Notes: a model not told the origin generated them from the sequence alone. A stretch of 64,000 nt of DNA from Oxytricha trifallax (GCA_000711775.1 ARYC01018552.1:1-64000); one strand, 5' to 3'; counted from the stretch's first letter, positions 44,930 to 60,010 are shown. A program made the numbers and translations.

Positions 44930-47900
44930 AACTGCAAATTTTTATCAATCATTCTCATTACAGTTTGAGGGGTCCCATTAAACACTTTCTTTTCAAATAG
45001 ACTCTTTTTTATAAATATAATAAAAGCAAATTATATCAATATAAACATTAAAAAATTATAAAATTATAATATAGTAAATCTTTCGTCTGGCTTGGTTATT
45101 TATTGGGGATTTTGAAGATAAATTGGGACTGTTTTACTAGTTTTAATAGTGAGAGCTGTGTTTCTCTAAAATTTACTTTACTCGCTGCTCTCTTGTCTGG
45201 GTACTATGCACACTACTATTCTCCAAGTTTTAATTATGTTTTGGACTAAAAACAAAAATTAATCGATTAAATACAAATGATAATAGATAAATTTTAGATC
45301 ATAAAATTATAAATATTATTTTTAAAAATTAATGATTTTAATAAAACGACATCTGCTTACTAGTGATTTTTCGCAAACTAACTTTTAGGAGTTTACAGAA
45401 AATTTGAATCTTGAAAGCTCATATTATTTATTGGAGATTGTATTGAAATAAAGTTGAAAAATTAGTTGCTTTACTTATCTTTTTTTTCTTGCTTTGAAAC
45501 TCCTCAATCAAAAGTGGAGGTGTACTCTTTATATTGAATTTCATATATTAGGTGAAGTTCACTGGGGATTAAGCTTAAAAGATTTTATTTGGCATTTTCG
45601 TTTTTTAGGGTTTTTAAGAAAACTTTGATTTTTTCTTTGAAATTTCTTTGTTTTAGGGTGAATTAATGATAAAAATGTTATGTCTAATTAACTTTAAGAG
45701 TTAATTTAAATTATTATAGATAGTTAGTTTATTCTTAATTTTTCTTATCAAACAAATAATCGTGTCTGATTTAAAAATGAGATGAAAGGTTTAATTTACT
45801 TAAAAAACCCTCAAATTATTTATCTCCTAAATATGAAGAATCTATTTTAATCCATCTTACTGAAATAAACTCTAAATTAATTTCAATTTATAGAAATAAA
45901 ATGTGACTCAAGATCATCCTTAAATTCTGAAATAACTTCTTTTTGGGGACTCTCGTCTTACTCTAATACATCAATAAGCTCCGATCTTAACTCAGATTTT
46001 CCGTATTTATTTGACTACTGCTAAAGGTAGAATATCAAATTTATAAGAAATAATTTTTAAATATATAGAAATGCGATCTTTTCTAATAATTACATTTTAT
46101 AGTTGATTGAGGCTTAATGGATTTTTGAAAGCATGTAAGCTAGCTGAAGTTTTCATACTTATGAGAATTCAACTATTTATTTTATAAAATACTTATCAAC
46201 TATATACTTTATCTCATTAATTTATTTATAAAAAACTATGATTAAGCTGTAAGGTTTGATGAACCTTTTTTAGTTGGCGAGATCTGAGAATTTTTCAATA
46301 TACTTAGTGGAGATTTGAAATTTGTAGTACCTCTTCCGGCTGGTGATTAGACTTTCTAATGACTTTAAAATATATCATAGAGTGATTGAGATTACAGGGT
46401 AACTTATTTTTTATTCATATTTGCTAATTTACTTTCAGCTAACTTAGAGGTTCTATTTCATTTTAATATATTAACGCTTAAAATTTTCCTAAATTATCTT
46501 AAGTATAATAAATATAAGTTCTACCTTTCATGGAAATATGTTTTCCTTGTTTAAACTCGATATTAATATCATTAAAGTCTCCGACTGGAGTACCTGGCTC
46601 GTTTTACTAAAGAGTTTCAAAAACAGCTGATAAATCTTATAACCTGTTTGTTCTTTCTGAAAATCGAAAGGAGTCTAAATTTAGATTTTCAGTTTCAGAT
46701 ATTGGAAGGAGTGTCAAGCATCTAATAAATTGTGCAATTTTCCTTAGAAAAGGAGATTTTTAAATAATGACAGAATTTATATTTTTTATGCAAGATTATT
46801 TATAATTTTGATTTCTGACAGTAGAGTAAGCAGTATAGCCATAGAACAAAGAACCAAATGATGTAAAGAATAATCACTAGAAAAACTACAATTTTAATGA
46901 ATGGTGATAAGTCTTCTGAAAGAAAATAAAGTGCTCCAAAAAATGTAACTATTGAACATTAAATTTCTCTTTTTTCTAGAGTATTTATCAAGGGATTCTT
47001 GTAAGGAGTAATTCTGTTTTAAATGCCTAAAATGATGATCAAGACTAATAGAGTAACTAAGGCTTTGAAAAAATCAACTTAGGTTTGCAAGAATATGTTA
47101 ACAGCAACCAGGAATACACATTTTTCTAATATAAAATATTAATTTGTTCGAATACTTTTCTACAGATGTTGATGAACTCCCAATAAAACTTTTTAAAATC
47201 ATATTTAAATTATAAAAGCATTCCTCTTTCAAGCCTAAATATAAAGTTTAGTATCTTTACTTAAACTCCAGGACCTATAGTTTTTCTCTATTTCTAAATA
47301 AGTGAAGAAAAGCTAAAAGAGGTGCCAATAATACCCAGAAAAAAATAAATGGAAGTCCAATAGTAAGACAAAATTTCAAGTGATCTCCAGTCCAGCATTG
47401 TAAACTTATATATAAATAAGTTATTTAAATGTGTAGAATTCTTTATTTTACTTCCATATCTTGTTATAAATAATAAGTTCCTTATAAGTCAATGCAAAAG
47501 AACATTTGAAGCATGTATTTAGTGACTTAAGGATGAAGAAAGTAGATAATTACTATTAGAGCAACTATGGACCACTTTTTAAAAGTTTCTTTGCTCAGAC
47601 CTCTAAATAAGACTGATAAGCCAATTATAATCTCATAAATCACCAAAATGCAAAATGGCAATAGGCCTATTAGCAAGGTCTTAAAGTATACCAGAGAGTT
47701 AGAATCATTGAAAAGTATAGTTGTTTAAACAAAACAATCGAAAGAGATTAATCGGTTAGAAGATTCTCCCAATACACTAAATGCTTCGTAGAAACTTTTC
47801 AAAGTCTAAGGCCATTAAAGATCTATCAGACTAGTGGATGTTATAATTTAAAGGAAATTAGTGAGTATTCTAAGCACTGCAGAGGACTCTTGATTTTTAT

Positions 47901-50900
47901 CTTCTTTGAGATTTGTAACTATCATGAACAAAATATATCCCATTATTGCAAAAAAGATTGCTTGCAAAAGGAGAGTGTTTAAAACAGGGTCAGGACATCT
48001 TTCACATCTACTAAGTCCAGATCTTGAATATATAATGTCTCCATCGTTTTAGCATCTGTTGCAAAGATTACCTCCATATCCGGTAGCACATAATAATATA
48101 ATAAAAATGGGTATTAGGATACGTCTTGTGACTTGTTAAAACTATAGGTACCCCCTATACAAGCTGTTGCTTCGAGACATTTAAATATATAGGGGTCATA
48201 GAATGATTTTCTCCAATAGCCTGGAAACACATCTACTTAGTATCCTCCAGGACAATCTGAATGATATTTATAAATACTCATAGATTAAATTAATTCTCTA
48301 TAAAAATATTATAATCAACAACAAAAAAATATATTTCATCTATATCATTTAATAAAAAATACGTATGGCTTTAATTATTTTTAATTTAATAAAAACTAAA
48401 TGAGATTTGCATTCTAAGCATTATGTCATATTATCTTAAAGCGAGAAATATCCAAGTTAGCATTTTATACATCTATATTGAAAATTAAAATTGATTAAAG
48501 TTTCAATTCTTACTCATTGTTACTTTCAGCTTCCCCAATTAAACAATATCTAAAATTATATTCCACAGTTGCTCTATTTATGACGTAATCACTCGTCAAA
48601 TTAAAATTTGTTTTTAAGTATGCTTCGTTTATTCCAGATGAAGAAATTACATACTAAATTAATTTTGAGCCTGGTCTTGAAATAAAGATAAGATCGTCAA
48701 ATATTGCAGTTCCTCTCACTGCTTTGATTTTTTTAAAAATAAATTTATAGTTTAATGGATTTATCGCAAGCCAATTACTGAATTAGAGAGATCGACTGCG
48801 TCAATCTTTATGATCCTAAATATATATTGTGAGATTTGTAATATTCTTACGAAGTGTTATCGTTGAGCACTATTTAACCATCTGGATCAATTAGATTTAC
48901 TTTTATTGTACCTGAATACTTTTATCCACTAGCAACGGTAATTAAAAATAAATTCTATATATAATTTTATCGAAAGAAGTGATGTTCACAGACATAGGGA
49001 AACTTGCAAAATCTGGTCCATATTAAGCTTGATTATTAGTAAAAGTATTCGAAAGCATATTCATAGGCCTATATTTATTATAGTATATTTAAAAACCCTG
49101 GAGCATTTATTTTTAATTAAAAAAATTGAAATTTAGAAACCCTTGATGCTTTATTTATATAAAAAATATGTGTTCAATGAGAAATCTTCCACAAAATTTC
49201 AATTGATTATTTGTTCACAGAATCTATATTAAAATAATTTTCATGTGGGAGAAAGTATCCTACCTTTTTTTATGATAAAAAAATTATTGAGGAAGTTTAC
49301 AGGTTATTAAATTAAAAAGTTTTTTATCAAAATTCTAACAACTATAAAAATAATAATCTACAATAATTAATTTTTTCTATATATGATTACATAATTATTC
49401 TGGCTATAACTTTAAACTTTAAATTGTAATCTAAATCTTTTAAATACCTTAATTAATTTAAACTTTATACCTTTATAAAATGTTTCACTAATCAATTTCG
49501 GATTTTTATATAAGAATAAAAAATTTTATAGATAGATTTATTTAAATTTTTGAAGACTACAAATAAAATACTTTAGGCTAGGCAACAATCCTTAAACTCA
49601 TTTAATTTAAAAATAATAAAAAGATATATAATAAAACATTTTGGGATTTATTGCTCCTCCTTAATCAAGTGCGAAGTTATTTTGAAATGAATTATTTAAA
49701 ATATCATAATAACAAGCCTAGGTTTTTCCACAATTTAATGAAATTCCTCCTCCAGATATTGAACTTGAACCTTGAATAGTTGAATTATATAATTTCAAAT
49801 CTCCATTAATCATATTAATGCTTCCACCTTGTAAAAGAAAAAAATTGCTTTTTATAAAATTATGAAGTCTCAAAATTTAACAAATATTAGTATTAAAAAA
49901 TTAAAAAAAATAAACTTGACTAAGCGAGCAATGATTTTATAAATTAGATTGAACAATAGTAACTTAACTCAACAAGCTCTCAATTACTTTTTATTCATTT
50001 TAACAATAGTTGCCAATAATTTTTGTTGCTATAAACGAACTATTTGATATCTGAATGTTTGAGTTTTATAGATCAAATAAAGTACTTTGATACTTATTGA
50101 ATGTGACAACTAATTTCATTTATTTGAATCACATATTTGAATATTGCATAAAAATTATTTGAATGTGACATTCTAAATTAATATAGCTTAAGATCTTTTT
50201 ATTTTTATTGCATATTTAGAAATGATAGATAAATTATGATATTAGGAGTTTGATATTGTTAAAGAGGCTGAATCTACATTAATCATTCCTAATGAGTTGC
50301 TTAATTGAGAGTTGTAGAAACTAGAGTTGTTAATTTAAAAAGAAGAATTAATTTTTCCATTTTTCATGAATATTAATTTGATATAATTTTTTTAAAAAAA
50401 TCAGAATCACTCAAATCTGCAAAAGCAATGTCAAAATTATTAGCCATAAATTGGTCTATTTATACTGTAGAGAGCAAAGAGCTTCTTATGAAATATTAGG
50501 TCTGCATGTAATTTATGATCGAATATCTAATTTTGGAAAATGATGTATTTTGTATCATTAAAATACTCTAAGTCAATCCAATAAATGAATCATCATTTGA
50601 ATTTACTTATATATCCATTACCCTAGTTGATATTATTGAAATTTAACTTTGAAAAGCACTTATAAAAGTTGAGTGATTAGATATTTAAGAGTTTATTATT
50701 GCAAAATTTGCTTTCTTTACATCAAAGCAATTAAATTTGATTGCAAAGTTTTTAAAAAATAATATTTGTTTAAATTAATAAATGGAAGGTCTATGAAAGT
50801 GTCAAGGAATTTGAGGCAAAATTATTGTCAAGTATCGAATCTTATATTTAAGATTAATTATTTACTGAATCTGTAAGTAAAACAATGGAAGAGACTCTTG

Positions 50901-53751
50901 CTTGATTATTAATTATCATTGACTTGTCTATTATGAATGATCCTTAATTATCTACATAGCCTATAAAAACAAATTTTAATTTTTATATTTTCCTTTACAT
51001 AATTTGATAAGAGTTTACCTCCTATATCTGCTGTGTTGTTTATGAAAGTTGAGTTTGTTAAACTAATACAGTAAAATAAAAATAATTGAAATAATTCTGC
51101 TTGTAAAATGCACAAAAAATATTCCTCCTTTGCTAGCCTAATTTCCTTGAAACAAAGTGCCTGAAATGAATGTTTGAGTGCCTTAATAATCTCCAAAAAT
51201 TATGCTTCCTCGTGATGCTGCTGTATTATTTAGAATATTTGAATTCGATATTCTTAGTATGCTATTTGTTTTTATATCAAAGAAGCCGTCTCCATGTAAC
51301 TAATTTGACAGTATTAGAGTGTTGTTTACGGATACTTAGAGAGGAAGATTCTAATTATTTAAATTGTTAGCAATTATGAAAAAAGAATCATAAAGTAATT
51401 AACATGTTATATTATAACTTAATCTGTACATTTGTATTGTTCAGAATAGTACAATTATCAATTAGCAAAGGATTTTTATCGTTTTATTTGTTATTTATTA
51501 AGTAGCCTCCTTCTATAGATGTATTATTGAGAAAAATTGAGTTTTTAAACATGATTTATGCATTTAAAGTATTTTGATAATTATCAATAGTGAGCAAGCT
51601 ATTCTATCTTTAAATATAGTTATTTGAGAAAATGCTGTTCTCAAATTTAAGAAAGTAACGGTTACTCATATTAAATGTGGAATCAGATGAATAACCTTTA
51701 AAATTTAGGAAATTTAATTGGTTTGTATCGACAACTATATTTCTAAAGTATGATGATTGAGCATTTTTGTACAAAGCTAGCTCGTCTAGTCTCACTATTT
51801 AGCTGTTTGATTTTTAAGAATCTGAATATGTTATATTCTAAAAAGTTACATTTTCCATTTAAATTGATTAAGTTTTGAACAGGCCAAAATAGTAGGCATC
51901 AGAAGACATTTGCTCATCTTTAAAAACTGAATCTTGTATTTTAACTTTGAAGTAATACCTATCTTGTTAAATTGCTTGATTTTATCCTAGTTTATTATCC
52001 GAAAAATAAAGATTTTTATACTCACTAGTTGCGTTTAAAGGACCTGTAGAATGCTTGATTAGTACTTAGGCGTTTTGGCCCTCATCCACTATTAAAAATA
52101 CAAATAAAAATGACAGTAAAAATTACTTGAAATATTCCTAATGATTATTGAGTCAACGTAAAGTGCTGAAGGTCTAAAAAACAGAAATAAAATTCTTCCA
52201 ATCATATATGAGTCCTCATATGTAAAATCTAAAAAGAGAATTAAAAGGTAAATAAGTTTACTGTAGATATTCATTTATTGGTAGTTAGTTGCATTGATAG
52301 TGAAAGTATTTTAAGCAAGAATATTTACATTTTTAAAATGCAAATTTCTTATGGTAAAATCTATATTAAAACCGTTTATTCTCATGAAATCTGTATTTGT
52401 ATAGATATTGTAAGCTGTGATATTTAATTAAAACATTAACATATATTTTTAAATAATTTTATTATTCTCTAAGGTTGAATAAAGTGGCCTTATCTTATCC
52501 CCTGCATTATTTAGAATGATTTGATATAAAACTACTAAACAGTTATATAAATTAAAAGTAATATTTAATTAAACTACCAAGTTTATATTGTCTAGACTTT
52601 AAGGATTCGATGTGATTTAATTATTGGTAAAAGTAACTTTTTTATAGGTTCCATCGCTACTGTCATTATATATAGATAATATATAAAATTATTAATTAAC
52701 GATACACGAATCAGAGGAGTCTATGTATAGCTAATTATAATTTCCATCTGTTTTTCTAGCATAAATTCCAAAGTGAGAACTATCAATAGTGACATTATTA
52801 ATCAAATATAAAGTAAATTTAATTAGTATCCTATTAAACTTTAATTAAAATGTTATATTAATGGTTAGTATATGAATCATTGGCTAATTTATCATTAGAT
52901 ATTTTTCTCCTTGTATTGTGAAGTTTTTGATTACTATATCGCCCTTAGTTGAATAGTTTTATGTCAATGTACAATCTGTATTAACTTAAAAAGCTTAATT
53001 CAGCCAATCTGACTTCATAGAAACATTTTAGACGAAAAGGTTAAGCGGACTGGGAGTTTAAAAAAAGCCTCCGTATATTTCAATATATAGATCCTATAAT
53101 AAAACTAAGGAAAGTTCAATTAAGATTAATTTAGGAAAAATTATAAATTTCTTTAGTATTACAATTTTTAAATATTATTATTACTTATTAAAGCTCTTAA
53201 GAAATTTATTATTCTAAACATGGCTTACCTTAAAAACTATAGATCTGTACTAAATAAACTTAAATAAATACATAAAAATCTAAATATATTTTTTAATTAA
53301 TAATAAAAAGCTTATCCCAAGCATAAAACATCATTTTATTTTCATTTTACCAATCAATTTCATCTATATAGAAAGTTTAGCAATATCATATTTGGCTAAT
53401 AAAAGCTTTTTATGCAATTATATTAAATAATTAACTTACTTTTAATAATTAAGTTTGAAATGGTGAAATTGCTTTTAATAATGAAGAAATTTACACTAGT
53501 TTTTCTTTTCAAAGTCTCTAAATCTTACAGTTCTTGAGGATCAGTAATAATATTAGATTTTAATAAATAAAAATTATTAAATTTATAAAAAAAAAACCAA
53601 ATTTTATATAAAATTGATTAATCAGCTGACTCGATTTGATTATAAGTCTGGTTGTGCATGAAATTAAAGAGAGTGTTATTTTATTCTTAGTAATGTTAAA
53701 GGTTTCTGATTTCAAGAGTGGAAATTTATCCATTTTCTCTGATTTTCTCAT
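44930..53751 (-). CDS. Very large membrane protein with beta-helix repeats, Cys-rich knot and C-terminal membrane helices
   Basis: Minus strand, with many short introns. Probable start MRKSEKMDKFPLLKSETFNI at 53751; a 5' exon could be missed. From about 53700 to 48500, repeats of the form N-[ST]-x-F-x-x-N (SIFSNNYI, NSTFINNTADIGG, STFNMSNRYFLKFENSIFSN) indicate a right-handed beta-helix. Around 48280-47990 comes a Cys-rich module (SDCPGGYQVDVFPGYWRK, LCATGYGGNLCNRC, CERCPDPVL). From 47980 to 46800 there are several hydrophobic helices (LLLQAIFFAIMGYILFMIV, LLIGLLPFCILVIYEIIIGL, CSIVTFFGALYFLSED). A hydrophilic C-tail follows (SELRSELIDVLEQDESPQKE to about 45883, probably further exons to about 44930). 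This architecture is common in ciliate surface proteins. Exon boundaries are not individually resolved. Confidence 0.65.
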
Positions 53752-54867
53752 TATTTAATAAGAAAAAACTATTTATATAAATCATCCTAATAAGTTCTAA
53801 AAGATTAAGTAAAAAATTAAAAAAAATCATTTCAATACAAATATTTGCATCACTTAATAATTAATTAATTTTATTTATATAAAAAGTAAATATTCGATAA
53901 TTAGTACCTAATAGTAAACTCCAACTATAAACTAAAAATTTTCAATTAAAATCTTATTAATATGTTTAAGATTCTTCGCTTTATAAATAAAATGCTATTG
54001 AAAATATGTCGACATGTACAAAGTCGTATTTTGTTTGATTAAAATTTCAGAATTATAATCTTCAATTGGGAGATTTAAAATAATTATTTAAATATGAAAT
54101 AACAAAAGATTGTTAAACAGCTCGATTAATGGTGAGTGCATTGATTTATAGGGATATTTTTTTAATTAAAATCAAAAATAAATTATTTTCATTATTAATT
54201 ATGAGATAAAAAATATTTTATTGTTCCTAACTCAAGAAGTTTTTCGGATGATTGTTCGACAAAAAGAGAAAGGTCTAAATGCCATATTAGTACAATTGTA
54301 AAAAAATCATATTTTTTAGTGAATTTCACAGAAATAACTTTACCTTTAATAAAAATAACTAAATAAAATTTGTTAAATAAACCTTTTCGACAATATCTAA
54401 ACATTAAATTTCCATTTTATTGAGATGCATTAAATTCAAGATATCCATTTTCGCATTAATCTACGCAATTTATATAATAATAATATTGGTAAATTTTATA
54501 TTTGAATTTATGATAAATTTAAGCTCTCCAAATCTAATAGCTTATTATCTTGGCATCGCCAGCAATTTTATATATAAAAATAATAACTATTTAATTTCAG
54601 CTAGATAAGCACACTTCATAACTTAGTTAAAATAATTAGATATCTAAAAAATTGTGTATTATTTATTATAGAATTAAAGATAATTTGAGGAAAACTTAAA
54701 GTATTTTATTAGACTAATAAAAAATGGTATTTCTTTATTTGGGAATTTATAATAGTTTATAAAAACTTTAACCTTAAGCTAGATTTATATATTTTCTTTT
54801 AATTAAAAACAATAGAAATTATTTTTTATTATTAATATAATTAAATTCAATTGTTTTTAAGCAAATG
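53752..54867. other. AT-rich spacer
   Basis: Upstream of the large membrane-protein gene. No credible gene or repeat identified. Confidence 0.4.
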
Positions 54868-55060
54868 ATAAAACCCCATATATTAATTATGATCAGAGTG
54901 TCAGAATTAAGAACAATAAGATTAAAAATTAGTTATTATTGCATGAAATTAAATAAAATTAGGCTTATTTCAAATTTACACATAATCATTAATATTTAAT
55001 ATTAAATCTAATTATTTTTAACTCCAATTCTCAATTCTTAATTGATCTATGGAGTTTTAT
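54868..55060. mobile_element. Short inverted-repeat element, copy A (193 bp)
   Basis: The left end is ATAAAACCCCATATATTAAT; the reverse complement of the right end is ATAAAACTCCATAGATCAAT continuing TAAGAA. It is related to copy B at 58829-59096. Non-coding. The AAAACCCC at the tip resembles the telomere-like tips of TBE elements. Confidence 0.6.
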
Positions 55061-56985
55061 TATAAATTAATTTATAATATTTATAAGAATTGTGATTCGT
55101 GAATAAAAATATTACATTAGCATTTCATAAATATACTAGGCAGCTAGGAACAATATTTAATTTTAGTTCATATATTAATATAATATTTGCACTAACTTGG
55201 ATATACTATGAAAATAGTTATTATACAATATATAAATATATTATAATACAATCAATAATATTTTTAAAGTTAATTACGAAGAATGATGTAATTTACATTG
55301 CGTATTATACTATAAAATATTTTCCTCCGATGGGCATGATGAGCAATTGAATATTTGATTAAATTTTATTATTTATGTTATCTTAATTTGATCGGATCCA
55401 TTTAAACCCTGAGATTATTAAGTGTATTTGTATTGGATGCAAACAGTACCAGGTTCACCGATTTCCAATAACTATGCATGCACCATTAAATTAAATTATA
55501 TGTTAAATATAATAGGAAATTTAAATTTATTAGGAAAGCCAAAATAATTATACTTATTCTGGTATGTTTCAATAGTAAAATAAAAACATAATATTGTATT
55601 AATATATTTTTTTGTAAAGTTAAACAATTTTTATTGTAAAGCAGAAATCAAATAAAAGATTTTATTATTATAATTTTTAGATTTTAAGATAAAAAATAAA
55701 AATGAGGTTTAATATATTGTATAATTTTTTAGCACTTTTAGCAATAAAAGTTAATTTAGTATTCTTTTATAAAGACTATATAATTGGAAAAAATTCCATA
55801 GTCAGAAAAATTATTTAAAACCAAAATTGAAAGATATAATCATTGATTTAAATTCTTTTATTATTTGACAAAATTCAAATAATTTCTGAAATAATGAAAT
55901 ATAATAGTCTCATTAATACCTTTGTTATCATAAATGTTATTAATTGTTAATTGTTATATTAGTTTTAATACTAATTCATCATATTCAAATACTTATAGTT
56001 TATTTATTAATATATTGCTGAATTTCAATTATTTGTAATTTTCAACAATTTTTTATATTAAAAAAATTAATTTCTCAGTCTGTGATATATTTGAATAAGT
56101 TAATCTAAATATTAATAATGCTTCTTATGTTTATTCTAGTAATTATTTCTCTTTCTAATAAATCTTACAAAAATCTCATTTTTATAATGAATAAATAACT
56201 TTACTAATGTATAATATTAATTTAACTAAATTCTCTTTTTTAACTCAAATCGATATGATAATTATAATTCAATTATTAATAAAATTAAGTTTAATATAAT
56301 AATAATAATAACATATTTTTTTTTATATTAAAAACATAAACTTAGATAAGAATTTTAAAATAGAATAGTTCAAAATATTTTTATTCTAAAATCATTTATT
56401 TATTCAACTTTCATTTGTGATAGATATATTCTAGCAAATTATTTGATAATTTGGAAATATTAATTAAAAAAATAGAAATTATATAAAAAAGAATTTGATA
56501 ATATGAATATTTATTTATTTGGCTTTCCTCAATAATATTATTTGAATTATAGGATTTTACTAAGATATTAATTATGTTTTCTTTCATGAACTCAAGAAGT
56601 TGGATTGTGGATAATTAAAAAAAATATAAACAATAATGTTATTTTTTGTAAAATAAATAATAGCTTAAAATATATTAAAATTTCTTAAAAAATATATTAA
56701 ATCAATATTTCTTAAAAACATCAATTTTTAATGATTTTAATTGGATATTTCAATCCTCTAAATCATTCTCCTCAATTGTTATTATTTTACTTTTAATTCG
56801 ATGTACATCTATTTTATTTGCCTGTTTAATTGGACTCATTTTTAGTTTATTATTAGTACTACTTTAATGAGTACTGTACTTTTGAATTATTTAATTGACT
56901 CTGGTATTTCTTAAACTTTTATTTGTCTTATCTTATTTTGTAGACTGTGATAATTCCATTTTTTATGAACTATTAAGTTGCTAAT

Positions 56986-57022
<37 letters not shown>

Positions 57023-58828
57023 TTAAATTAAATCATTCTTTTGTTTCTTGTTATAAAAACTCATGAACTCATTATTTGAAGAAAATAAATTGTTCGTGCC
57101 GTAAGCTGACTGATTGAAATATATTCTCTTATTTTACTTGTTAATTGCTTTGGGAATATTCTTTGCCTTTTCAGATTTACTAAGTATTTACCTTTATTAA
57201 AAATAAACGATTTCATTGTTAAATATTATAATTTTAATTTATTATATAAAGGTGGTTATATATTTATTAAAATATAAAAGATGCTATTTAGGTAATTATA
57301 TTAATTAAATTTTTATAATACATAACAATTGAAAAATAAAATAAAAGTGAATCGTGTTAAAAAAAATTTCCAAATAATTTAAGTTACTTTTTATTAATTA
57401 TTTTCATTAATTATAAGATAAACTCTTTTATGGCAAAAACTTAATAAAATCCTTGTATCTTTTTATAATACAAGAAAATTGCAAAAATAGCTATAAATAC
57501 ATATATATATAAGTTAATTTAAATATTTATTTTTCCATACAGGAAACCCAAATATAAAAAAATAAATAAAAATTATAATTATTATTTTTTAATATATTTA
57601 CTTATACTTTAAAAAATTGAGGATAGAAGTTCATAATATATTTTAAGAAAATTAATTTATCGAAATTAATTACAAAAATTATTCTTAATTAGACTTAGAA
57701 AGATTTAGGCTGCGTAAATTGTATAATTTTTTCCTAATCTAATGTGCAAAAATTCAAAAAATTAAAGTTAAATCCTCCTCAATCCATATAATTTCATGAT
57801 TCTTAAGAAAATATACAAAATTATAATTCTGACTAAAAAACAGAAAACCAAGCTCATATTCCTTTAGCCTAACCAAGGAAAATGAAAATTATGGATAAAA
57901 ATTATTATTTAAATTATATTTTTTTTAAAAAAAAATATTAGTTATAGACACATCTGAAAACGGTAAAATTTTGTGCCACCATTATATGATATTTTATTTT
58001 ATAATATTCAGAGCATTGTTTATCTGGTAGTTCGACAATTTCAACTCCAGTTTTATATTAATTATGGTTGACCAAATAAATCTACTTTCTATTATAGACT
58101 TTTTATTTTTCTTTAAAATTATTCGTAAAAATATAAATTATTATTTTTTTATAATTATTGTAGATATCTGTTAAAATATTAAAAAGAGGACTTAATTCTT
58201 TCAAATAAATTAGATAAAATAACTTAACTATTGAGATTAATAGCAATTTATTTGCTAAGGTATCCTCCCTAAAGGAAGTTTATAACAATTTATTTTTTTT
58301 AAAAAAGAGCACTAAATTTATGTTTCATGCCATAATTTATCATATAAAATATAGAATTTTGTTAATAAAGTTCTAATAAATCATTATGTATTGATATAAC
58401 GACAGTAATTCTTTTAAACAAGAATAATATAATAAGATTGACAAATATCTAATAAAAATTATTTTAACTTACAAAATAATTCTTCTTATGTACTTCTGAG
58501 CTAATTTGAGAAAATTTAAGCAACTTATTTTCAATTTTAAAGCACAGTCTAGTGAAAAAAAAGTATAAAATTAGATATTTCTTATAAACGATAATAATTT
58601 ATAAATATATTCTATTTTACTAATGATTTATTTTTCAAATTATATTAATTTAAATTCTATCGTTTGCGCGAGGTGATGTCTAAGGATATTTTATTTTAAT
58701 GATTTATAAATTAATTATTTATAAATTTTTGGATATGACTACTTTTGATGCATCTAAATAAATAAATATATTCTAATGAATCTTAGTCATTGTTGAGACA
58801 TTTGAATCAATAAAATAACAATTATAAA
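55061..58828. other. Long very AT-rich, gene-free stretch
   Basis: About 3.8 kb with nothing that reads as a protein beyond chance. It includes a (TA)n run at 56988-57016. Possibly bulk germline-limited DNA. Confidence 0.45.
56988..57016. repeat. (TA)n microsatellite
   Basis: About 14 uninterrupted AT/TA dinucleotides, then TGTATA. Confidence 0.9.
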
Positions 58829-59096
58829 ATAAAACCCCATAGATCAATTAAGACAGGAAGATGGGGGTTAAGAAGAATTAAATTAAAAATTAATTAATAT
58901 TGCTGTATAATTATAATGTTTGGACTAATTATTAAAACTATTGCCTCGATTTATTATCCTTATAAAATAATCCAATCAGGGTGAGAAAATTTGATTTTAG
59001 CCTAATTATATTTATTTTCAGCCAATAATTATTAATTTTTAATTTAATTGTTCATTACCCCAATTCACATGTCTTAATTGATCTATGTGGTTTTAT
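58829..59096. mobile_element. Short inverted-repeat element, copy B (268 bp)
   Basis: The left end is ATAAAACCCCATAGATCAAT then TAAGACA. The reverse complement of the right end is ATAAAACCACATAGATCAAT then TAAGACA: 26 of 27 bases match. Internal GGGGGT / ACCCC patches are also mirrored. Non-coding, MITE-like. Confidence 0.72.
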
Positions 59097-59480
59097 TATT
59101 GTTTATAATCCCCTTTGATACTGCCAAAATTCATTTTTTAATCATTTTTACTAGATTTCTATTGTCTTTTATTATTTTATGCATAATTACTTTAATTCGA
59201 AGAGAATATTTCTGACATTGAGTTAGTTTCTTTTGATGATTAATTTACAACCTTTACTGCCTTTTTCTCTCTTACTGGGCTCCTTAATATAATTTGTAAA
59301 TATAATAATAATAATTATATAATCTAATAAGAAATCCTCAAATTTATGTTTAGGTTTGATTCTGGGGCTTTTAAATTCAATCGAATCTAAACAGTTTAAA
59401 TTTCTTGGTCTTTATTAGAAAAATGTGATTAATTAGATTTCTGTAAATCTGATTGTTATTTAATGTATTCTTTTTCTATA
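59097..59480. other. AT-rich spacer
   Basis: No gene or repeat recognised. Confidence 0.35.
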
Positions 59481-60010
59481 TTTGAAATATTAAGTAACTC
59501 TGCTTCAGATTAGGATAAAAGAGTCATTATTCTAATGAACTTAGCAGTTTTTCTAAGAAAAGGAGATTTTATTTTAAAAATGAAATCCTTTTATAAAATT
59601 AGTAAGTAATTTTTAATTTTTGGCAGTAAAGTATGCAATAGAGCCATAATATTAAGAACCAAGATATGAAAAGTATTATTACAACAAACACACATATTTT
59701 ATAATAAGAATTGTTATTTATACTTTTTCAGTAATAAATAATGACTTTTGCTTTAATTTAACTATAAATTCATATTTTAATCAGAGGTTGAATATCCTCA
59801 GATAAGAAAAATAAAGCTCCAAAAAATGTGACTATCGAGCATTGAAATTCTCTTTATTCTAATGTGTTAATTAGAGGATTTTTATATGGCTAAAGCTTGA
59901 CTAGCAGAGCATATAGCATGATGATAATTATATATAAACCCCAATACATATATGCGTGATAAATGTATAAGTTGGTATAGTGATGATTTAATATCGATAA
60001 ATAGCGAAAT
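59480..60010 (-). pseudogene. C-terminal membrane fragment of a beta-helix membrane-protein paralogue
   Basis: PYKNPLINTLE, QCSIVTFFGALFFLSEDIQP and SWFLILWLYCILYC match PYKNPLINTLEKREI, CSIVTFFGALYFLSEDLSP and IWFFVLWLYCLLY in the large gene at 46780-47030. The downstream TTTTCTAAGAAAAGGAGATT at 59550-59570 also matches 46738-46757. The rest of the gene is missing, so this is a duplicated fragment. Confidence 0.65.

Noticed and set aside
55099-55350. Open frame of 83 codons
   Set aside because: Composition-driven in nearly pure A/T DNA; no intron, motif or conserved feature.
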